Positions 51,369-61,475 of a stretch of 64,000 nucleotides of DNA are shown one piece after another (position 1 is the first letter of the stretch; every line of letters starts with the position of its first letter). The notes beneath the pieces were generated by a model, which made no database searches, was not told the DNA's origin, and was given only the letters and a program-made list of their open reading frames with translations. The position numbers and the translations under genes are program-made. The stretch lies in the NCBI RefSeq assembly GCF_027531705.1, contig NZ_JAPZSP010000029.1, positions 1-64,000 of the forward strand. Reading direction: 5' to 3'. The DNA is from Flavobacterium sp. (GTDB lineage: Bacteria; Bacteroidota; Bacteroidia; Flavobacteriales; Flavobacteriaceae).

Positions 51369-51809
51369 ATGAAATTAATTCAAAAAATTGCTTCAAAACA
51401 GACTTATACTGTTAGAAATGCTGTGTTGAGACAAGGAAAACCTATAGAATCTTGCCATTTTGATGGTGATGATTTGGAGACAACAGCTCATTTTGGTCTG
51501 TTTATTGATAAAAATATAGTAGGAATTGTATCTGTATTTCAAAATAAAAGCGATATTTTTGTACCCGAAAATCAATATCAAATTCGCGGAATGGCGGTTT
51601 TAGATGATTTTCAACAAAAAGGTTTTGGTCGTGAGTTGGTTCTTTATTGTGAAAATTATATTTTGACAAAAAATAGCAATCTAATTTGGTTCAATGCAAG
51701 AGAAAATGCGGTTGAATTTTATCAAAAATTAGGTTATTCAACACATGGAAATTCTTTTATAATTGATGGTATTGGCAGCCATTATGTAATGTATAAAATG
51801 TTAGCATAA
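51369..51809 (+). CDS. GNAT-family N-acetyltransferase
   Basis: A 146-residue protein with the GNAT fold: an acetyl-CoA-binding segment YQIRGMAVLDDFQQKGFGRE (about residues 75-95, with the Q-x-x-G-x-G/A pattern as QQKGFG) and a late NAVEFYQKLGYSTHG strand-helix. It probably moves an acetyl group to a small amine; the substrate is unknown. The L,D-transpeptidase gene starts six bases after its stop, so the two may be co-transcribed. Confidence 0.9.
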   Translation: MKLIQKIASKQTYTVRNAVLRQGKPIESCHFDGDDLETTAHFGLFIDKNIVGIVSVFQNKSDIFVPENQYQIRGMAVLDDFQQKGFGRELVLYCENYILTKNSNLIWFNARENAVEFYQKLGYSTHGNSFIIDGIGSHYVMYKMLA

Positions 51810-51815
51810 TTGCTT

Positions 51816-53516
51816 ATGAATAAACTTTACTTATTTATTTTACTTATCGCAATTACAAGTTGTCAGAAACCCACTAAAGGAATTGTTTCTAACGATAATG
51901 CTTCTTTTTTTGATTTGAATCTATTTGAAAATAAAATAAAAATTGATTCTGTTGCTTTAAATGATACTGAAAACAAACTCTTAATAGATTTTTACAAAAA
52001 CTATAATTACCAAACCGTTTGGCAATCAGAAGAACATAGAAATTTTGTACTTCAAGAAATTGGAAATGCCGAAAATGAAGGATTAGACCCTATTGACTAT
52101 TGGTATAATTCTATTAAAAAAAATGAAAGCAATTATGATGATTTGACCGATGAACAATTAGTAAATTACGATTTGTTGCTCACACAAAGCATGCAAAGTT
52201 ACATTTCCCACATCAGCAAAGGAAAAGTAAATCCGCTTGTGGTATATGATGATTATGACTTGAAAGAAAAAATTGTTGATGTAAATTCGATTTTAAAAGA
52301 TTGTATTGATAAAAATGATTTTTCGGATATTATTGAAGACTGTAAGCCAAGTCATCCAATGTATAAAAACTTAAAAGAAAGTTTAAGAATTCTTAAAGCC
52401 TATCCAAAAGTTAAAACAGAAAATTTTGATTCGAAAACTCCAAAATTAATTCCAGGAAAATCATACAAAGCCATTGTGCTACTAAAGAGAAAGATTAACT
52501 ACTGGAAAGACGCCGTAATTACCGATTCGTTATCGAATGTTTATGACAAAGAAACCGTTGCGGGTGTAAAAAAATTTCAGAAAAGACATGGTTTATATCC
52601 TGATGGTGTTGTAGGTGCAGGCACAATAGAAGTATTGAATTTTACAAGAGAACAGCGTATTAAACAAGTATGCGCAAATCTAGAAAGATGGCGTTGGTAT
52701 GCAAAAGATTTTGGATCAAATTATTTATTAATCAACATTCCAGATTATAGTTTGGTTGCTATAAAAGATGGTGATACAATGCAAAAACAACGAGTAGTAG
52801 TTGGAAAAAAAACACGTCAAACACCAGTTTTAGAGTCTAAAATATCAAATATCAATTTGAATCCTAATTGGACTGTGCCACCCACTATTTTGGCAGAAGA
52901 TGTTTTTCCTGATGCCATAAAAGACAGAAACAAATTTAACAAGGATAAATTAAAAATTTACAATTGGAAAAAACAAGAAATCAGCCCATGGCAATGGAAA
53001 ATAGAAGACGCGAACAAATATCATTATGTTCAATTACCTGGAAGAAATAGCGCCTTGGGGTTGATGAAAATCAATTTTAAAAATAAATATTCTGTTTATC
53101 TGCATGATACTAATCATAGAGATTATTTCAAATTTACTTATCGTGCATTAAGTTCGGGTTGTGTGAGACTTGAAAAACCTTTAGAAATGGCAGAATACAT
53201 TCTTAATGATGAAGAGAATTGGCCTCTTGAAAAAATTCAAGATACTACCAATATTAACCATTATATTAAACTGAAAAAAGAAAAGTTTAATGAACAAGCA
53301 AAAAAAGATGCCGCAAGATTGGCAAAAAATCCACTTTTAGTAATTACACCCAAAAAGTTTGTTAATCCTGAATTAAAAACAATTGTTTTAGGTATAAAAG
53401 ATGATATTTTTGTTCATCAATTATACTGGACAGCTTGGCAAAACAATGGAGTTTTACAGTTTAGAGAGGATATATACTGTAGAGATTCTGACCTATTTGC
53501 TTACTTATACTATTAA
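51816..53516 (+). CDS. YcbB-type L,D-transpeptidase lipoprotein
   Basis: A 566-residue peptidoglycan cross-linking enzyme. A lipoprotein signal (MNKLYLFILLIAITSC) precedes a helical scaffold domain, a peptidoglycan-binding motif (TVAGVKKFQKRHGLYPDGVV near residues 245-270), and a YkuD catalytic domain. The active site is SSGCVRLEKP with the catalytic Cys near 447, plus the upstream VYLHDTNHRDYF His. It makes 3-3 cross-links between meso-diaminopimelate residues or attaches proteins. I start at the ATG 51816. Its 3' end overlaps the next gene by 12 bases. Confidence 0.92.
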   Translation: MNKLYLFILLIAITSCQKPTKGIVSNDNASFFDLNLFENKIKIDSVALNDTENKLLIDFYKNYNYQTVWQSEEHRNFVLQEIGNAENEGLDPIDYWYNSIKKNESNYDDLTDEQLVNYDLLLTQSMQSYISHISKGKVNPLVVYDDYDLKEKIVDVNSILKDCIDKNDFSDIIEDCKPSHPMYKNLKESLRILKAYPKVKTENFDSKTPKLIPGKSYKAIVLLKRKINYWKDAVITDSLSNVYDKETVAGVKKFQKRHGLYPDGVVGAGTIEVLNFTREQRIKQVCANLERWRWYAKDFGSNYLLINIPDYSLVAIKDGDTMQKQRVVVGKKTRQTPVLESKISNINLNPNWTVPPTILAEDVFPDAIKDRNKFNKDKLKIYNWKKQEISPWQWKIEDANKYHYVQLPGRNSALGLMKINFKNKYSVYLHDTNHRDYFKFTYRALSSGCVRLEKPLEMAEYILNDEENWPLEKIQDTTNINHYIKLKKEKFNEQAKKDAARLAKNPLLVITPKKFVNPELKTIVLGIKDDIFVHQLYWTAWQNNGVLQFREDIYCRDSDLFAYLYY

Positions 53517-54227
53517 TTTACTTTTTTTAGCATAAGTATTATCAGGCGCATAGATAAATAAGCAAGATTTGTTTTTAATAGTCTTGATAATATTTTTGCT
53601 CAATTTTTGAGGTAAAGCAGGACAACCTTGGCTTCTTCCAAGAATTTTATTCTTATTAGACTTTATATAAGCATTAGAAACATAAGGAGCTCCATGTACC
53701 ACAATATCTCTCATTCTAGCTTTGTGATTGATTCCTCTTTCTAAACCGTCAAGTTTTAATGACAATCCGTGGCTTCCAACATAGGTTTCGCCTGTTGCAA
53801 AAAAACCTAAACTACTTTTATTAGAATCTGCTTTGTTAGAAAATTTGCTTGCATAAACTTTTCCCGAGTTAACACCATGAGCAACTAAAGTATTGTAAAG
53901 TATTTTATTTTCGTTCAAATCTATTACCCACAATCTTTTTTGGTAAGATGGTAAACTATAATCTACTATGGTTAGGATATTCTTTCTGATTTTGCCTTGT
54001 TCTTTCAAAGCATAAAAACCTAACAAGCCTTTTTCAAAACTTTTTAGTTTAGGCAATGCATTTTTATTAGTTTCAAGATTGTTATAAACTTCTTCAATAA
54101 ACAACATTTTATCTAATGACGTCATCGAAGAAAAGGAAGATGGCGAAGTGATTTTTACATTTGCTTCTTTTGCAGTAAAAGAAAACAATGAAAACGATAC
54201 AAAAAACAGAATCAGTTTAAAATTCAT
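53505..54227 (-). CDS. YkuD_2-type murein L,D-transpeptidase-like protein
   Basis: A 240-residue secreted protein (signal about residues 1-18). The catalytic segment reads VVHGAPYVSN (His) and GRSQGCPALP (Cys), the form found in the YkuD_2 group, where S-x-G-C-P-A replaces the SxGC(V/I)R of classical enzymes. It probably edits or cross-links peptidoglycan. It converges on the larger L,D-transpeptidase gene, overlapping by 12 bases, so the two enzymes may have related roles. Confidence 0.88.
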   Translation of the reverse strand: MNFKLILFFVSFSLFSFTAKEANVKITSPSSFSSMTSLDKMLFIEEVYNNLETNKNALPKLKSFEKGLLGFYALKEQGKIRKNILTIVDYSLPSYQKRLWVIDLNENKILYNTLVAHGVNSGKVYASKFSNKADSNKSSLGFFATGETYVGSHGLSLKLDGLERGINHKARMRDIVVHGAPYVSNAYIKSNKNKILGRSQGCPALPQKLSKNIIKTIKNKSCLFIYAPDNTYAKKSKLIV

Positions 54228-54445
54228 AGGTTAATCTTTTAGTAGTTAAATAGTTTTGGGGCGACAAATATAGAAACAAATTTTTTATTAACAAATTTTT
54301 CAACAATAAAACATCGATTAAAATCAATATTTAACGTTTAAGCGCAAGCCACATACTCAAATACCATTACTATTAGAAGTTAAATACCAAAAACCAAGCC
54401 AATAAAAAATTTTAATGAAACAGTAGGAAATTTCGATAAATTGGC

Positions 54446-54453
54446 TACTTTTG
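54446..54453 (+). promoter_or_regulatory. -7 element before the DUF5916 gene
   Basis: TACTTTTG fits TANNTTTG and lies 19 bases before the ATG at 54473. No clear -33 TTG is present. Confidence 0.4.
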
Positions 54454-54472
54454 CTCAACTAACCAACAGCTC

Positions 54473-56908
54473 ATGAACCGTTTGCAATTCAATTACCTTA
54501 TCTATTTTATGTTTTTTTGTTTTTTGGTACATGGGCAAAAAAAAACATACTCAACCAAGTTTACAAATGAAGCAATTTCTATTGATGGTGTTTTTGACGA
54601 AGAAATTTGGAAAACAGCATCAATTGCTAAAGACTTTGTAAAATATGATCCTGATAATGGTAAACCAGAAGCAGATTATTGCAAAACAGAAGTTAAAATA
54701 GCTTATGATAACGAAGCAATTTATGTGGCAGCAACTTTGTATGACAATGAACCTAACAAAATTTTAAAAGAAATATCCAACCGTGATGCAGAAGCAGTTG
54801 CAGATCAATTTGGAATATTTTTTAATGGTTTTAACGACGGACAACAAGAATTTAGATTTTACGTGACGGCTGCCGGAGTTCAAAAAGACTATTTATACAC
54901 AAATGACAATGGCGAAGATGGCTCTTGGGATGCTATTTGGGCGAGCAAAGTAAAAATTACTGACATTGGCTGGACAGTTGAAATGAAAATTCCCTATGCA
55001 GCCTTGCGTTTTTCTCCAGAAAAAAAACAGACTTGGGGATTGAATCTTTTTAGAGAATTTCGTCGCGAAAGACAATACTATACTTGGAATCTAATTGATA
55101 CCAAAATACCCACTGAAGCAACTCAGGCAGGAATACTTGAAGGTATTGAGAATATAAAACCACCAACCAGACTGTTTTTTATTCCTTACTCTTCTTTTTA
55201 CTTAAATGCTAATGAATATCAAAAAACCAAAGGTGAGTTCAAAGGTGGATTAGACATTAAATATGGCATTAACGACGCTTTTACTCTCGATGCTATTTTG
55301 GTTCCCGATTTTGGACAAACAGCTTTTGATAAAGTTGAATTAAATCTTACGGCTTTTGAACAACAATTTGCAGAAAACAGACCTTTCTTTACAGAAGGCA
55401 CAGAACTTTTTAGCAAAGGAAATTTATTCTATTCAAGAAGGATCGGTGGCGAACCATCGACTACTCCAGAACTTGACGAAAATGAAGAATTTGTAGAAAA
55501 TCCTTCAAAAGTAAATTTATTAAATGCCTTAAAAATTTCAGGAAGAACTAAAGATGGTTTAGGAATTGGGTTCTTAAATGCCGTTACCGAAAAAACTTAT
55601 GCTACTATAAACAATACAACATCAGGAGAAAATCGTAGAGCCGTATCTGAGCCATTGGCAAATTACAACATTCTTGTGGTAGATAAGCGATTTAATCAAA
55701 ATTCGTCAGTATCGATAATAAACACTAACGTAACTCGTAATGGAGAATTTAGAGATGCCAATGTTACCGGATTATCTTTTGATTTAAGAAACAAACAAAA
55801 TTCTTTTCAAATCTTAGGCAACAATAATTATAGTGCCGTAAATGATTATACAGATAAATTTGGAACAAAATCATTTTTAGAATTTAATGAAACTGCTGGC
55901 AAATACAGATATGGAATCGGTGGTGAATATACTTCTAACGATTATGATAATAATGATATGGGAATTAATTTTATAACGCATTATCATGCTCTTTATGGTA
56001 ATTTTAGCTATAGAATTCTGAATCCCACAAAAAGATTCAATCGATTCAGTATTTTCAACAATGCTTATTCAGAATTTGATAATAGAACAGGAAGAGTTCA
56101 AGAATTTACTTTTAACACAAACATAAATACGACTAGTAGAAAAAATGATTATTTAGGTTATGGATTATCATTTAGACCTGTAGAAGTTTCTGATTTTTAC
56201 GAACCACGTTCTTTCAATGAAGCCCGTTTTCTTACACTTCCTAAATATGCAAACGGTTATATATATTTTTCATCTAACTTCAATAGAAAATTTGCTATTG
56301 ATCTAAATCCATCGGTAACTATTATAAATGAAGATAAACGTGCAACATACAGTATGGAAATTATGCCACGTTACCGATTTTCAGATAAACTTTCACTGAT
56401 ATATGATTTCTTTATAAGAGCACAAAAAAATGATATTGGGTTTGTTACAAACAAAGATGATAATTCGAGTGATGTTTATATGGGTCGTAGAGACAGAACA
56501 ACTATTACAAATTCTGTTACAAGTAAATTTTCGCTCAATAATGTAATGAACTTAAACCTTTCTTTGCGCCACTATTTATCTTATGCGACCTATAACCGTA
56601 TAAGTACGTTGCAAAACGATGGAAGTATACAAACCAACGGGATTAATCCTCAAGATTACAGTAGAAATTACAACACTTGGAATTTAGATTTGTCTTATTC
56701 TTGGTGGTTTGCCCCTGGAAGTCAAGTAAGTGTTTTATATAGAAACAATAGTGTTACTGAAGAAGATAAATTTACCGGTGTAGATAACAAATTTGATGCT
56801 AACATAAAAAAATCTTTAAACCACCAAAATCTAGACCACATTTTCTCTATTAGTGTTCGCTATTTTATTGATTATAATTCGGCTAAACATTGGTTTTCTA
56901 AAAAATAA
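54473..56908 (+). CDS. DUF5916 outer-membrane protein with CBM9-like domain
   Basis: An 811-residue protein. A signal peptide (about residues 1-21) leads to a carbohydrate-binding family 9-like domain (about 30-215), with ISIDGVFDEEIWKTA and WTVEMKIPYAALRF as its marks. The remaining 590 residues are the DUF5916 region: an FFTEGTELF segment and many amphipathic strands ending in YFIDYNSAKHWF with a final aromatic residue nearby, as in outer-membrane barrels. Function is not settled. It is widespread in Bacteroidota and sometimes linked to polysaccharide or metal-responsive loci. It stands alone with a promoter-like element. Confidence 0.85.
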   Translation: MNRLQFNYLIYFMFFCFLVHGQKKTYSTKFTNEAISIDGVFDEEIWKTASIAKDFVKYDPDNGKPEADYCKTEVKIAYDNEAIYVAATLYDNEPNKILKEISNRDAEAVADQFGIFFNGFNDGQQEFRFYVTAAGVQKDYLYTNDNGEDGSWDAIWASKVKITDIGWTVEMKIPYAALRFSPEKKQTWGLNLFREFRRERQYYTWNLIDTKIPTEATQAGILEGIENIKPPTRLFFIPYSSFYLNANEYQKTKGEFKGGLDIKYGINDAFTLDAILVPDFGQTAFDKVELNLTAFEQQFAENRPFFTEGTELFSKGNLFYSRRIGGEPSTTPELDENEEFVENPSKVNLLNALKISGRTKDGLGIGFLNAVTEKTYATINNTTSGENRRAVSEPLANYNILVVDKRFNQNSSVSIINTNVTRNGEFRDANVTGLSFDLRNKQNSFQILGNNNYSAVNDYTDKFGTKSFLEFNETAGKYRYGIGGEYTSNDYDNNDMGINFITHYHALYGNFSYRILNPTKRFNRFSIFNNAYSEFDNRTGRVQEFTFNTNINTTSRKNDYLGYGLSFRPVEVSDFYEPRSFNEARFLTLPKYANGYIYFSSNFNRKFAIDLNPSVTIINEDKRATYSMEIMPRYRFSDKLSLIYDFFIRAQKNDIGFVTNKDDNSSDVYMGRRDRTTITNSVTSKFSLNNVMNLNLSLRHYLSYATYNRISTLQNDGSIQTNGINPQDYSRNYNTWNLDLSYSWWFAPGSQVSVLYRNNSVTEEDKFTGVDNKFDANIKKSLNHQNLDHIFSISVRYFIDYNSAKHWFSKK

Positions 56909-56965
56909 TCTTTTAGTAATTACTAAATCGATTTCGTTTTTTTTAGTTAAATTTTACCCTGTTCT

Positions 56966-56998
56966 TTTCAATTCAGGTTTTGCAAATGCTTATCTTTG
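56966..56998 (+). promoter_or_regulatory. Bacteroidota-type promoter of gpmI
   Basis: TTTC at 56966-56969, 21 bases, then TATCTTTG at 56991-56998, 17 bases before the ATG at 57016. Confidence 0.55.
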
Positions 56999-57015
56999 TG
57001 TAAAATACTATCACA

Positions 57016-58533
57016 ATGAACAAAAAAGTAATACTGATGATTCTTGATGGTTGGGGAAAATCTCCAGACCCAAAAGTTTCAGCAATCGACAATGCCAATG
57101 TACCTTTCATCAATAGTTTATATACCAAATATCCGAGTGCGCAACTAAGAACTGATGGTCTAAACGTAGGTTTGCCAGAAGGTCAAATGGGAAATTCTGA
57201 AGTTGGTCACATGAATCTTGGTGCTGGACGAATTGTGTATCAAGATTTAGTAAAAATCAACTTAGCCGTTGAAAATAAAACATTACACAACGAACCAGAA
57301 TTAGTCGCTGCATTCAAATACGCAAAAGAAAATAACAAAGCCGTTCACTTATTAGGTTTGCTTTCTGATGGCGGAGTGCATTCGCATACTTCGCACTTAC
57401 GCGGACTGATTGATGCATCACAAGAATATGGTTTAGATAAAGTTTATGTTCATGCTTTCACAGATGGTCGTGATGTTGACCCAAAATCGGGTTCTTTGTA
57501 TCTTGAAGATTTGAATAATTATATTTACGATACCAAAGCAAAATTAGCTTCTGTTGTAGGTAGATATTATGCAATGGACAGAGACAAACGTTGGGAAAGA
57601 GTAAAAATAGCTTACGATTTACTGGTAAACGGAACAGGAAAACATTCAACAGATGCTGTTTTGAGTGTTTTAGAAAGTTATAAAAACGACATTACTGATG
57701 AGTTCATTGATCCAATTGTAATGGTTGATGGCGATGACAAACCAGTAGCAACTATTCAAAATGATGACGTTGTAATTTTCTTCAACTTCAGAACTGATAG
57801 AGGTCGTGAATTGACAGAAGTGCTTTCGCAAGAAGATTTCCACGAGCAAAATATGCATAAATTGAACTTGTACTATGTTACAATGACCAATTATGATGAT
57901 ACCTATAAAAATGTACATGTGATTTATGACAAAGATAATTTGACAGAAACACTTGGAGAAGTTATAGAAAAAGCAGGAAAAACTCAAATTCGTATTGCCG
58001 AAACTGAAAAATATCCACACGTTACATTCTTCTTTTCGGGCGGAAGAGAAATTCCATTTGTAGGCGAAACTAGAATTTTGAGAAATTCTCCAAAAGTTGC
58101 CACTTACGATTTGCAACCAGAAATGAGTGCTTATGAACTAAGAGATGCACTTGTTCCAGAATTAAACAAAGGCGAAGTTGATTTTGTATGTTTAAATTTT
58201 GCTAACGGCGATATGGTTGGGCATACAGGTGTTATGGCAGCAGCAATAAAAGCTTGTGAAGCCGTTGATGCTTGTGTAAAAGATGTTGTAGAAGCAGCTT
58301 TTGCAAACAATTACACTACAATAATAATTGCTGACCACGGAAATTGTGAAACCATGATTAATCCTGATGGTTCTCCAAACACAGCACACACAACTAATCC
58401 AGTGCCAATTATTTTAGTTGACAAAGAATTAAAAACAATTCATGATGGCGTTTTGGGAGACATCGCTCCTACTATTTTAGAGTTGATGGGAATTGAAAAA
58501 CCCGCTGTGATGACACAACATTCGTTGTTGTAA
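57016..58533 (+). CDS. gpmI: 2,3-bisphosphoglycerate-independent phosphoglycerate mutase
   Basis: The 505-residue glycolytic enzyme interconverts 3- and 2-phosphoglycerate with two manganese ions. The N-terminal MILDGWGKSP holds the first metal Asp, GQMGNSEVGHMNLGAG holds the phosphorylated Ser, and AFTDGRDVDP, INFRTDR-like FFNFRTDRGRELT, FANGDMVGHTG and ADHGNCE carry the other metal and substrate ligands. The length is normal and no residue looks missing. The start follows a promoter directly and the gene ends at a strong terminator. Confidence 0.97.
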   Translation: MNKKVILMILDGWGKSPDPKVSAIDNANVPFINSLYTKYPSAQLRTDGLNVGLPEGQMGNSEVGHMNLGAGRIVYQDLVKINLAVENKTLHNEPELVAAFKYAKENNKAVHLLGLLSDGGVHSHTSHLRGLIDASQEYGLDKVYVHAFTDGRDVDPKSGSLYLEDLNNYIYDTKAKLASVVGRYYAMDRDKRWERVKIAYDLLVNGTGKHSTDAVLSVLESYKNDITDEFIDPIVMVDGDDKPVATIQNDDVVIFFNFRTDRGRELTEVLSQEDFHEQNMHKLNLYYVTMTNYDDTYKNVHVIYDKDNLTETLGEVIEKAGKTQIRIAETEKYPHVTFFFSGGREIPFVGETRILRNSPKVATYDLQPEMSAYELRDALVPELNKGEVDFVCLNFANGDMVGHTGVMAAAIKACEAVDACVKDVVEAAFANNYTTIIIADHGNCETMINPDGSPNTAHTTNPVPIILVDKELKTIHDGVLGDIAPTILELMGIEKPAVMTQHSLL

Positions 58534-58586
58534 AAATCTGATTTAGCAAAAGACAAAACCTATCTAGCCCTGATAGCAATGAAAAT

Positions 58587-58617
58587 AAAAAAGTCCCGAG
58601 TGTTTCGGGACTTTTTT
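58587..58617 (+). terminator. Intrinsic terminator of gpmI
   Basis: AAAAAGTCCCGA pairs with TTCGGGACTTTTTT around GTGT; the T run makes it effective on the plus strand and the A run on the minus strand. Confidence 0.9.
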
Positions 58618-58673
58618 ATTGTAATGGATAGCAGGAAAAGGGAAAACAAAAATTCCCAAGCTATTCGCTCCTA

Positions 58674-59948
58674 CTACATTTTATTGAATAATTCGTAATA
58701 CTCTCTTTCGATGCTTTCTTGGTGATTTGGATGTGCAATTCTTACCAATTCGGCAGCACGTTGTTTCAATGTTTTTCCGTATAAATCGGCTATTCCGTTT
58801 TCGGTAATTACATAGTGAATGTGTGCTCTTGTGGTTACAACACCAGCGCCTTGTTTTAAGAAAGGAACAATTCTGCTCAATCCTTTTTTGGTAGTTGATG
58901 GCAAGGCAATTATTGCTTTTCCACCCTCACTTAATGATGCTCCACGGATAAAATCCATTTGTCCTCCAACGCCAGAATACATTTGTGGCCCAATAGAATC
59001 GGCACAAACTTGCCCTGTCAAATCGACTTCGATAGCTGAATTTATAGCTACCATTTTTGGATTTTTTCTAATTCTTGCCGTATCATTTACCATTGAAGAT
59101 TCTTTCATTTCGATAAATGGATTATCGTGAACGTAATCATACAAACGTTTTGAACCCATTAAGAAAGTTGCTAAAACTCTTCCGCGTAAAGTTCCTTTAT
59201 AATTACAGTTGATTACATCACTTTCTATTAAATCGATTACACCATCAGAAAACATTTCGGTGTGTAAACCTAGATTTTTATGATTTGTCAATTTGCTTAA
59301 AGCAGCATTTGGAATAGAACCAATTCCCATTTGAAGCGTACTTTCGTCTTCAATTAAAGAAGCAATATAGCCTCCAATTTTTTCTTCTTCGTCAGTAAAC
59401 GGAACAACATCGTGACCGTAAATTGGGGTATCAACCTCAACTAAATAATCAATTTCGGAAACGTGCATAATTCCGTCGCCAAAAGTTCTTGGCATTTGCG
59501 GATTTACTTGCGCTACAACAACTTTTGCGTTCTCAATTGCGGCAACGGTTGCTTCTACAGAAACACCGAGCGAACAATAACCATGTCTATCTGGAGGCGA
59601 AACGTGTATGAAAGCGACATCAAGTGGTAAAACATTTTTACGAAACAGATGAGGCAATTCACTCAAGAAAACGGGCGTATATGAACCATTTCCTGCTTTA
59701 AGAGTATGACGAACATTGGCTCCCATAAAAAACGAATTCACATGAAAACTGTCTCTTAATTCGGGGTTAGCATACCGAGCTTCTCCTTCTATATGAAGGT
59801 GACAGACCTCTACGTCTCTTAATTCTGAGGCTCTTTCGGTTAATGCGTTTGCTAATATAGTTGGTGCTGCTGCGGCAGCTTGAAGATAAACTCTATCTCC
59901 AGATTTTACGACTTTTACAGCTTCGGCTGCAGTAACATATTTACTCAT
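58674..59948 (-). CDS. Acetyl-CoA hydrolase/CoA-transferase family protein
   Basis: The 424-residue protein belongs to the family of 4-hydroxybutyrate/acetate CoA-transferases and acetyl-CoA hydrolases. The motif GIGSIPNAALSKL is near residues 213-225 and HTEMFSDGVIDL, with the catalytic Glu, near 235-246. The CoA-binding SGVGGQMDFIRGA is near 327-340. It moves CoA between carboxylic acids, probably including acetate. I start at the ATG 59948; the longer frame starts with TTG. It is transcribed alone, opposite gpmI, and shares the terminator region. Confidence 0.88.
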   Translation of the reverse strand: MSKYVTAAEAVKVVKSGDRVYLQAAAAAPTILANALTERASELRDVEVCHLHIEGEARYANPELRDSFHVNSFFMGANVRHTLKAGNGSYTPVFLSELPHLFRKNVLPLDVAFIHVSPPDRHGYCSLGVSVEATVAAIENAKVVVAQVNPQMPRTFGDGIMHVSEIDYLVEVDTPIYGHDVVPFTDEEEKIGGYIASLIEDESTLQMGIGSIPNAALSKLTNHKNLGLHTEMFSDGVIDLIESDVINCNYKGTLRGRVLATFLMGSKRLYDYVHDNPFIEMKESSMVNDTARIRKNPKMVAINSAIEVDLTGQVCADSIGPQMYSGVGGQMDFIRGASLSEGGKAIIALPSTTKKGLSRIVPFLKQGAGVVTTRAHIHYVITENGIADLYGKTLKQRAAELVRIAHPNHQESIEREYYELFNKM

Positions 59949-60051
59949 ACCTTTTTTAATTTTAAGCAAATATACGAGGTTTGATTAGTATGAAATATGA
60001 TAAAACTCATTTCAAAATATGAATCTATAATTTATTAAATAAAAGTTAAAA

Positions 60052-60083
60052 TTTCATAATCAATAGTATTACTATTATATTTG
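60052..60083 (+). promoter_or_regulatory. Bacteroidota-type promoter before the LRR gene
   Basis: TTTC at 60052-60055, 20 bases, then TATATTTG at 60076-60083. The ATG follows 40 bases later at 60124. Confidence 0.6.
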
Positions 60084-60123
60084 CACTTAACTTTGCTGTT
60101 ATTAATACTAAACAATATTAATC

Positions 60124-60756
60124 ATGAAAAAAATATTTTACATATTAGCGTTATTACTTGCATTGTCAAACTTATCTTTTGGTCAAAACAATGAAAAAGA
60201 AAAAGAATTTACAACACTAAATGATGCCTTAAAAAGTCCTGAAAAAGTTTTTCGTTTAAACCTTAGCAACCAAGATATTTCTATTTCAAGTGAGCAATGG
60301 TTACGATTTATAAATTTGGAATATTTAAATTTAAAGAACGATCATTTAAAAGAAATTCCAATTGCTATTACAAAAATTAAATCACTAAAAACGATTGACT
60401 TGAGCGGAAATGATTTTACAATTTTGCCAGAGGAGTTTTCAAATTTGACCAATTTGGAAGAAATCTATTTGAATGATGAAAAGAATATGAATCTTCCTAA
60501 AACGCTGTCAATTTTGGCAAAACTGCCTAAGTTAAAATCGTTACATCTTGAAAATGATAATTTATCGAAATTGCCAAGCGAAATTTTATTGTTTAAAAAC
60601 TTAGAAAACTTGTACCTAAATCAAAATAATTTTAAAAAAATTCCTGAAATTCAATCATTAGATCATTTAAAATATCTTGATTTAAAAGACAACAACATCA
60701 AACCTGAATTACAGGATATGAAAAACCTAAACTTCGGATTTAAAATAAACTTCTAA
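60124..60756 (+). CDS. Secreted leucine-rich repeat protein
   Basis: A 210-residue protein with a signal peptide (about residues 1-21, ending FGQ). Then come six or so leucine-rich repeats of about 23 residues: FINLEYLNLKNDHLKEIP, IKSLKTIDLSGNDFTILPEE, LTNLEEIYLNDEKNMNLP, LPKLKSLHLENDNLSKLPSE, FKNLENLYLNQNNFKKIPEI and HLKYLDLKDNNIKPEL. Such repeats make a curved surface for protein or ligand binding. The partner is unknown. The TerC gene follows ten bases later, so it may be transcribed with the next genes. Confidence 0.88.
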   Translation: MKKIFYILALLLALSNLSFGQNNEKEKEFTTLNDALKSPEKVFRLNLSNQDISISSEQWLRFINLEYLNLKNDHLKEIPIAITKIKSLKTIDLSGNDFTILPEEFSNLTNLEEIYLNDEKNMNLPKTLSILAKLPKLKSLHLENDNLSKLPSEILLFKNLENLYLNQNNFKKIPEIQSLDHLKYLDLKDNNIKPELQDMKNLNFGFKINF

Positions 60757-60766
60757 AAATACAATC

Positions 60767-61471
60767 ATGATAGATGCTTTAATACCTTTACTTTCCTTAA
60801 TTGCATTAGAAGTAATTCTAGGAATAGACAACATCATTTTCATTTCGATACTTGCCGATAAACTTCCAGAAAGTCAGAGAAACAAACTCCGTTTTTGGGG
60901 AATTGGTTTAGCTATGGTAATGCGATTGGCTTTACTTGCTTTTATTTCATGGATACTAAAATTAGATAAAACGTTATTCTCACTTTTTGAAATTGACTTC
61001 ACCGGAAAAGGATTAATTCTAATTTTAGGAGGATTATTTTTAATCTACAAAAGCACCAAAGAGATTTATCACAAAACAGAAATCGCAAATTCACACGAAG
61101 CCGAACTTCCAAAAAAAGGGAATTTTAGCAAGCTTTTGGGTGAAGTAATTCTGTTAGATTTAGTTTTTTCAATAGATTCAATTATCACTGCAGTTGGTAT
61201 GGTAGACGAACTTTGGGTAATGTATACTGCTGTAATTGTAACCGTAATCATTATGTTATTTGCCTCTAAACCAATTAGTGGGTTTATCTCTAAACATCCA
61301 TCTTTCAAAATATTAGCACTTTGTTTTTTAATGATGATTGGAGTTTCACTTATTGCAGAAGGCTTCCACTTTGAAATACCTAAGGGATACATCTATTTTT
61401 CAATGGCATTTGCCTTTTTAGTAGATGTAATCCAAATGAAAACGATTCCGAATACTACTAAAAAAGATTAA
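60767..61471 (+). CDS. TerC-family membrane protein
   Basis: The 234-residue protein is an integral membrane protein with about seven helices. The two acidic family motifs EVILGIDNIIFISIL (near residues 16-30) and LDLVFSIDSIITAVGM (near 130-145) are present. TerC proteins are tied to tellurite resistance and, in newer work on homologs, to metal (manganese) handling at the membrane. The length is typical. It is preceded by the LRR gene and followed four bases later by a TetR-type regulator gene. Confidence 0.9.
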   Translation: MIDALIPLLSLIALEVILGIDNIIFISILADKLPESQRNKLRFWGIGLAMVMRLALLAFISWILKLDKTLFSLFEIDFTGKGLILILGGLFLIYKSTKEIYHKTEIANSHEAELPKKGNFSKLLGEVILLDLVFSIDSIITAVGMVDELWVMYTAVIVTVIIMLFASKPISGFISKHPSFKILALCFLMMIGVSLIAEGFHFEIPKGYIYFSMAFAFLVDVIQMKTIPNTTKKD

Positions 61472-61475
61472 TATC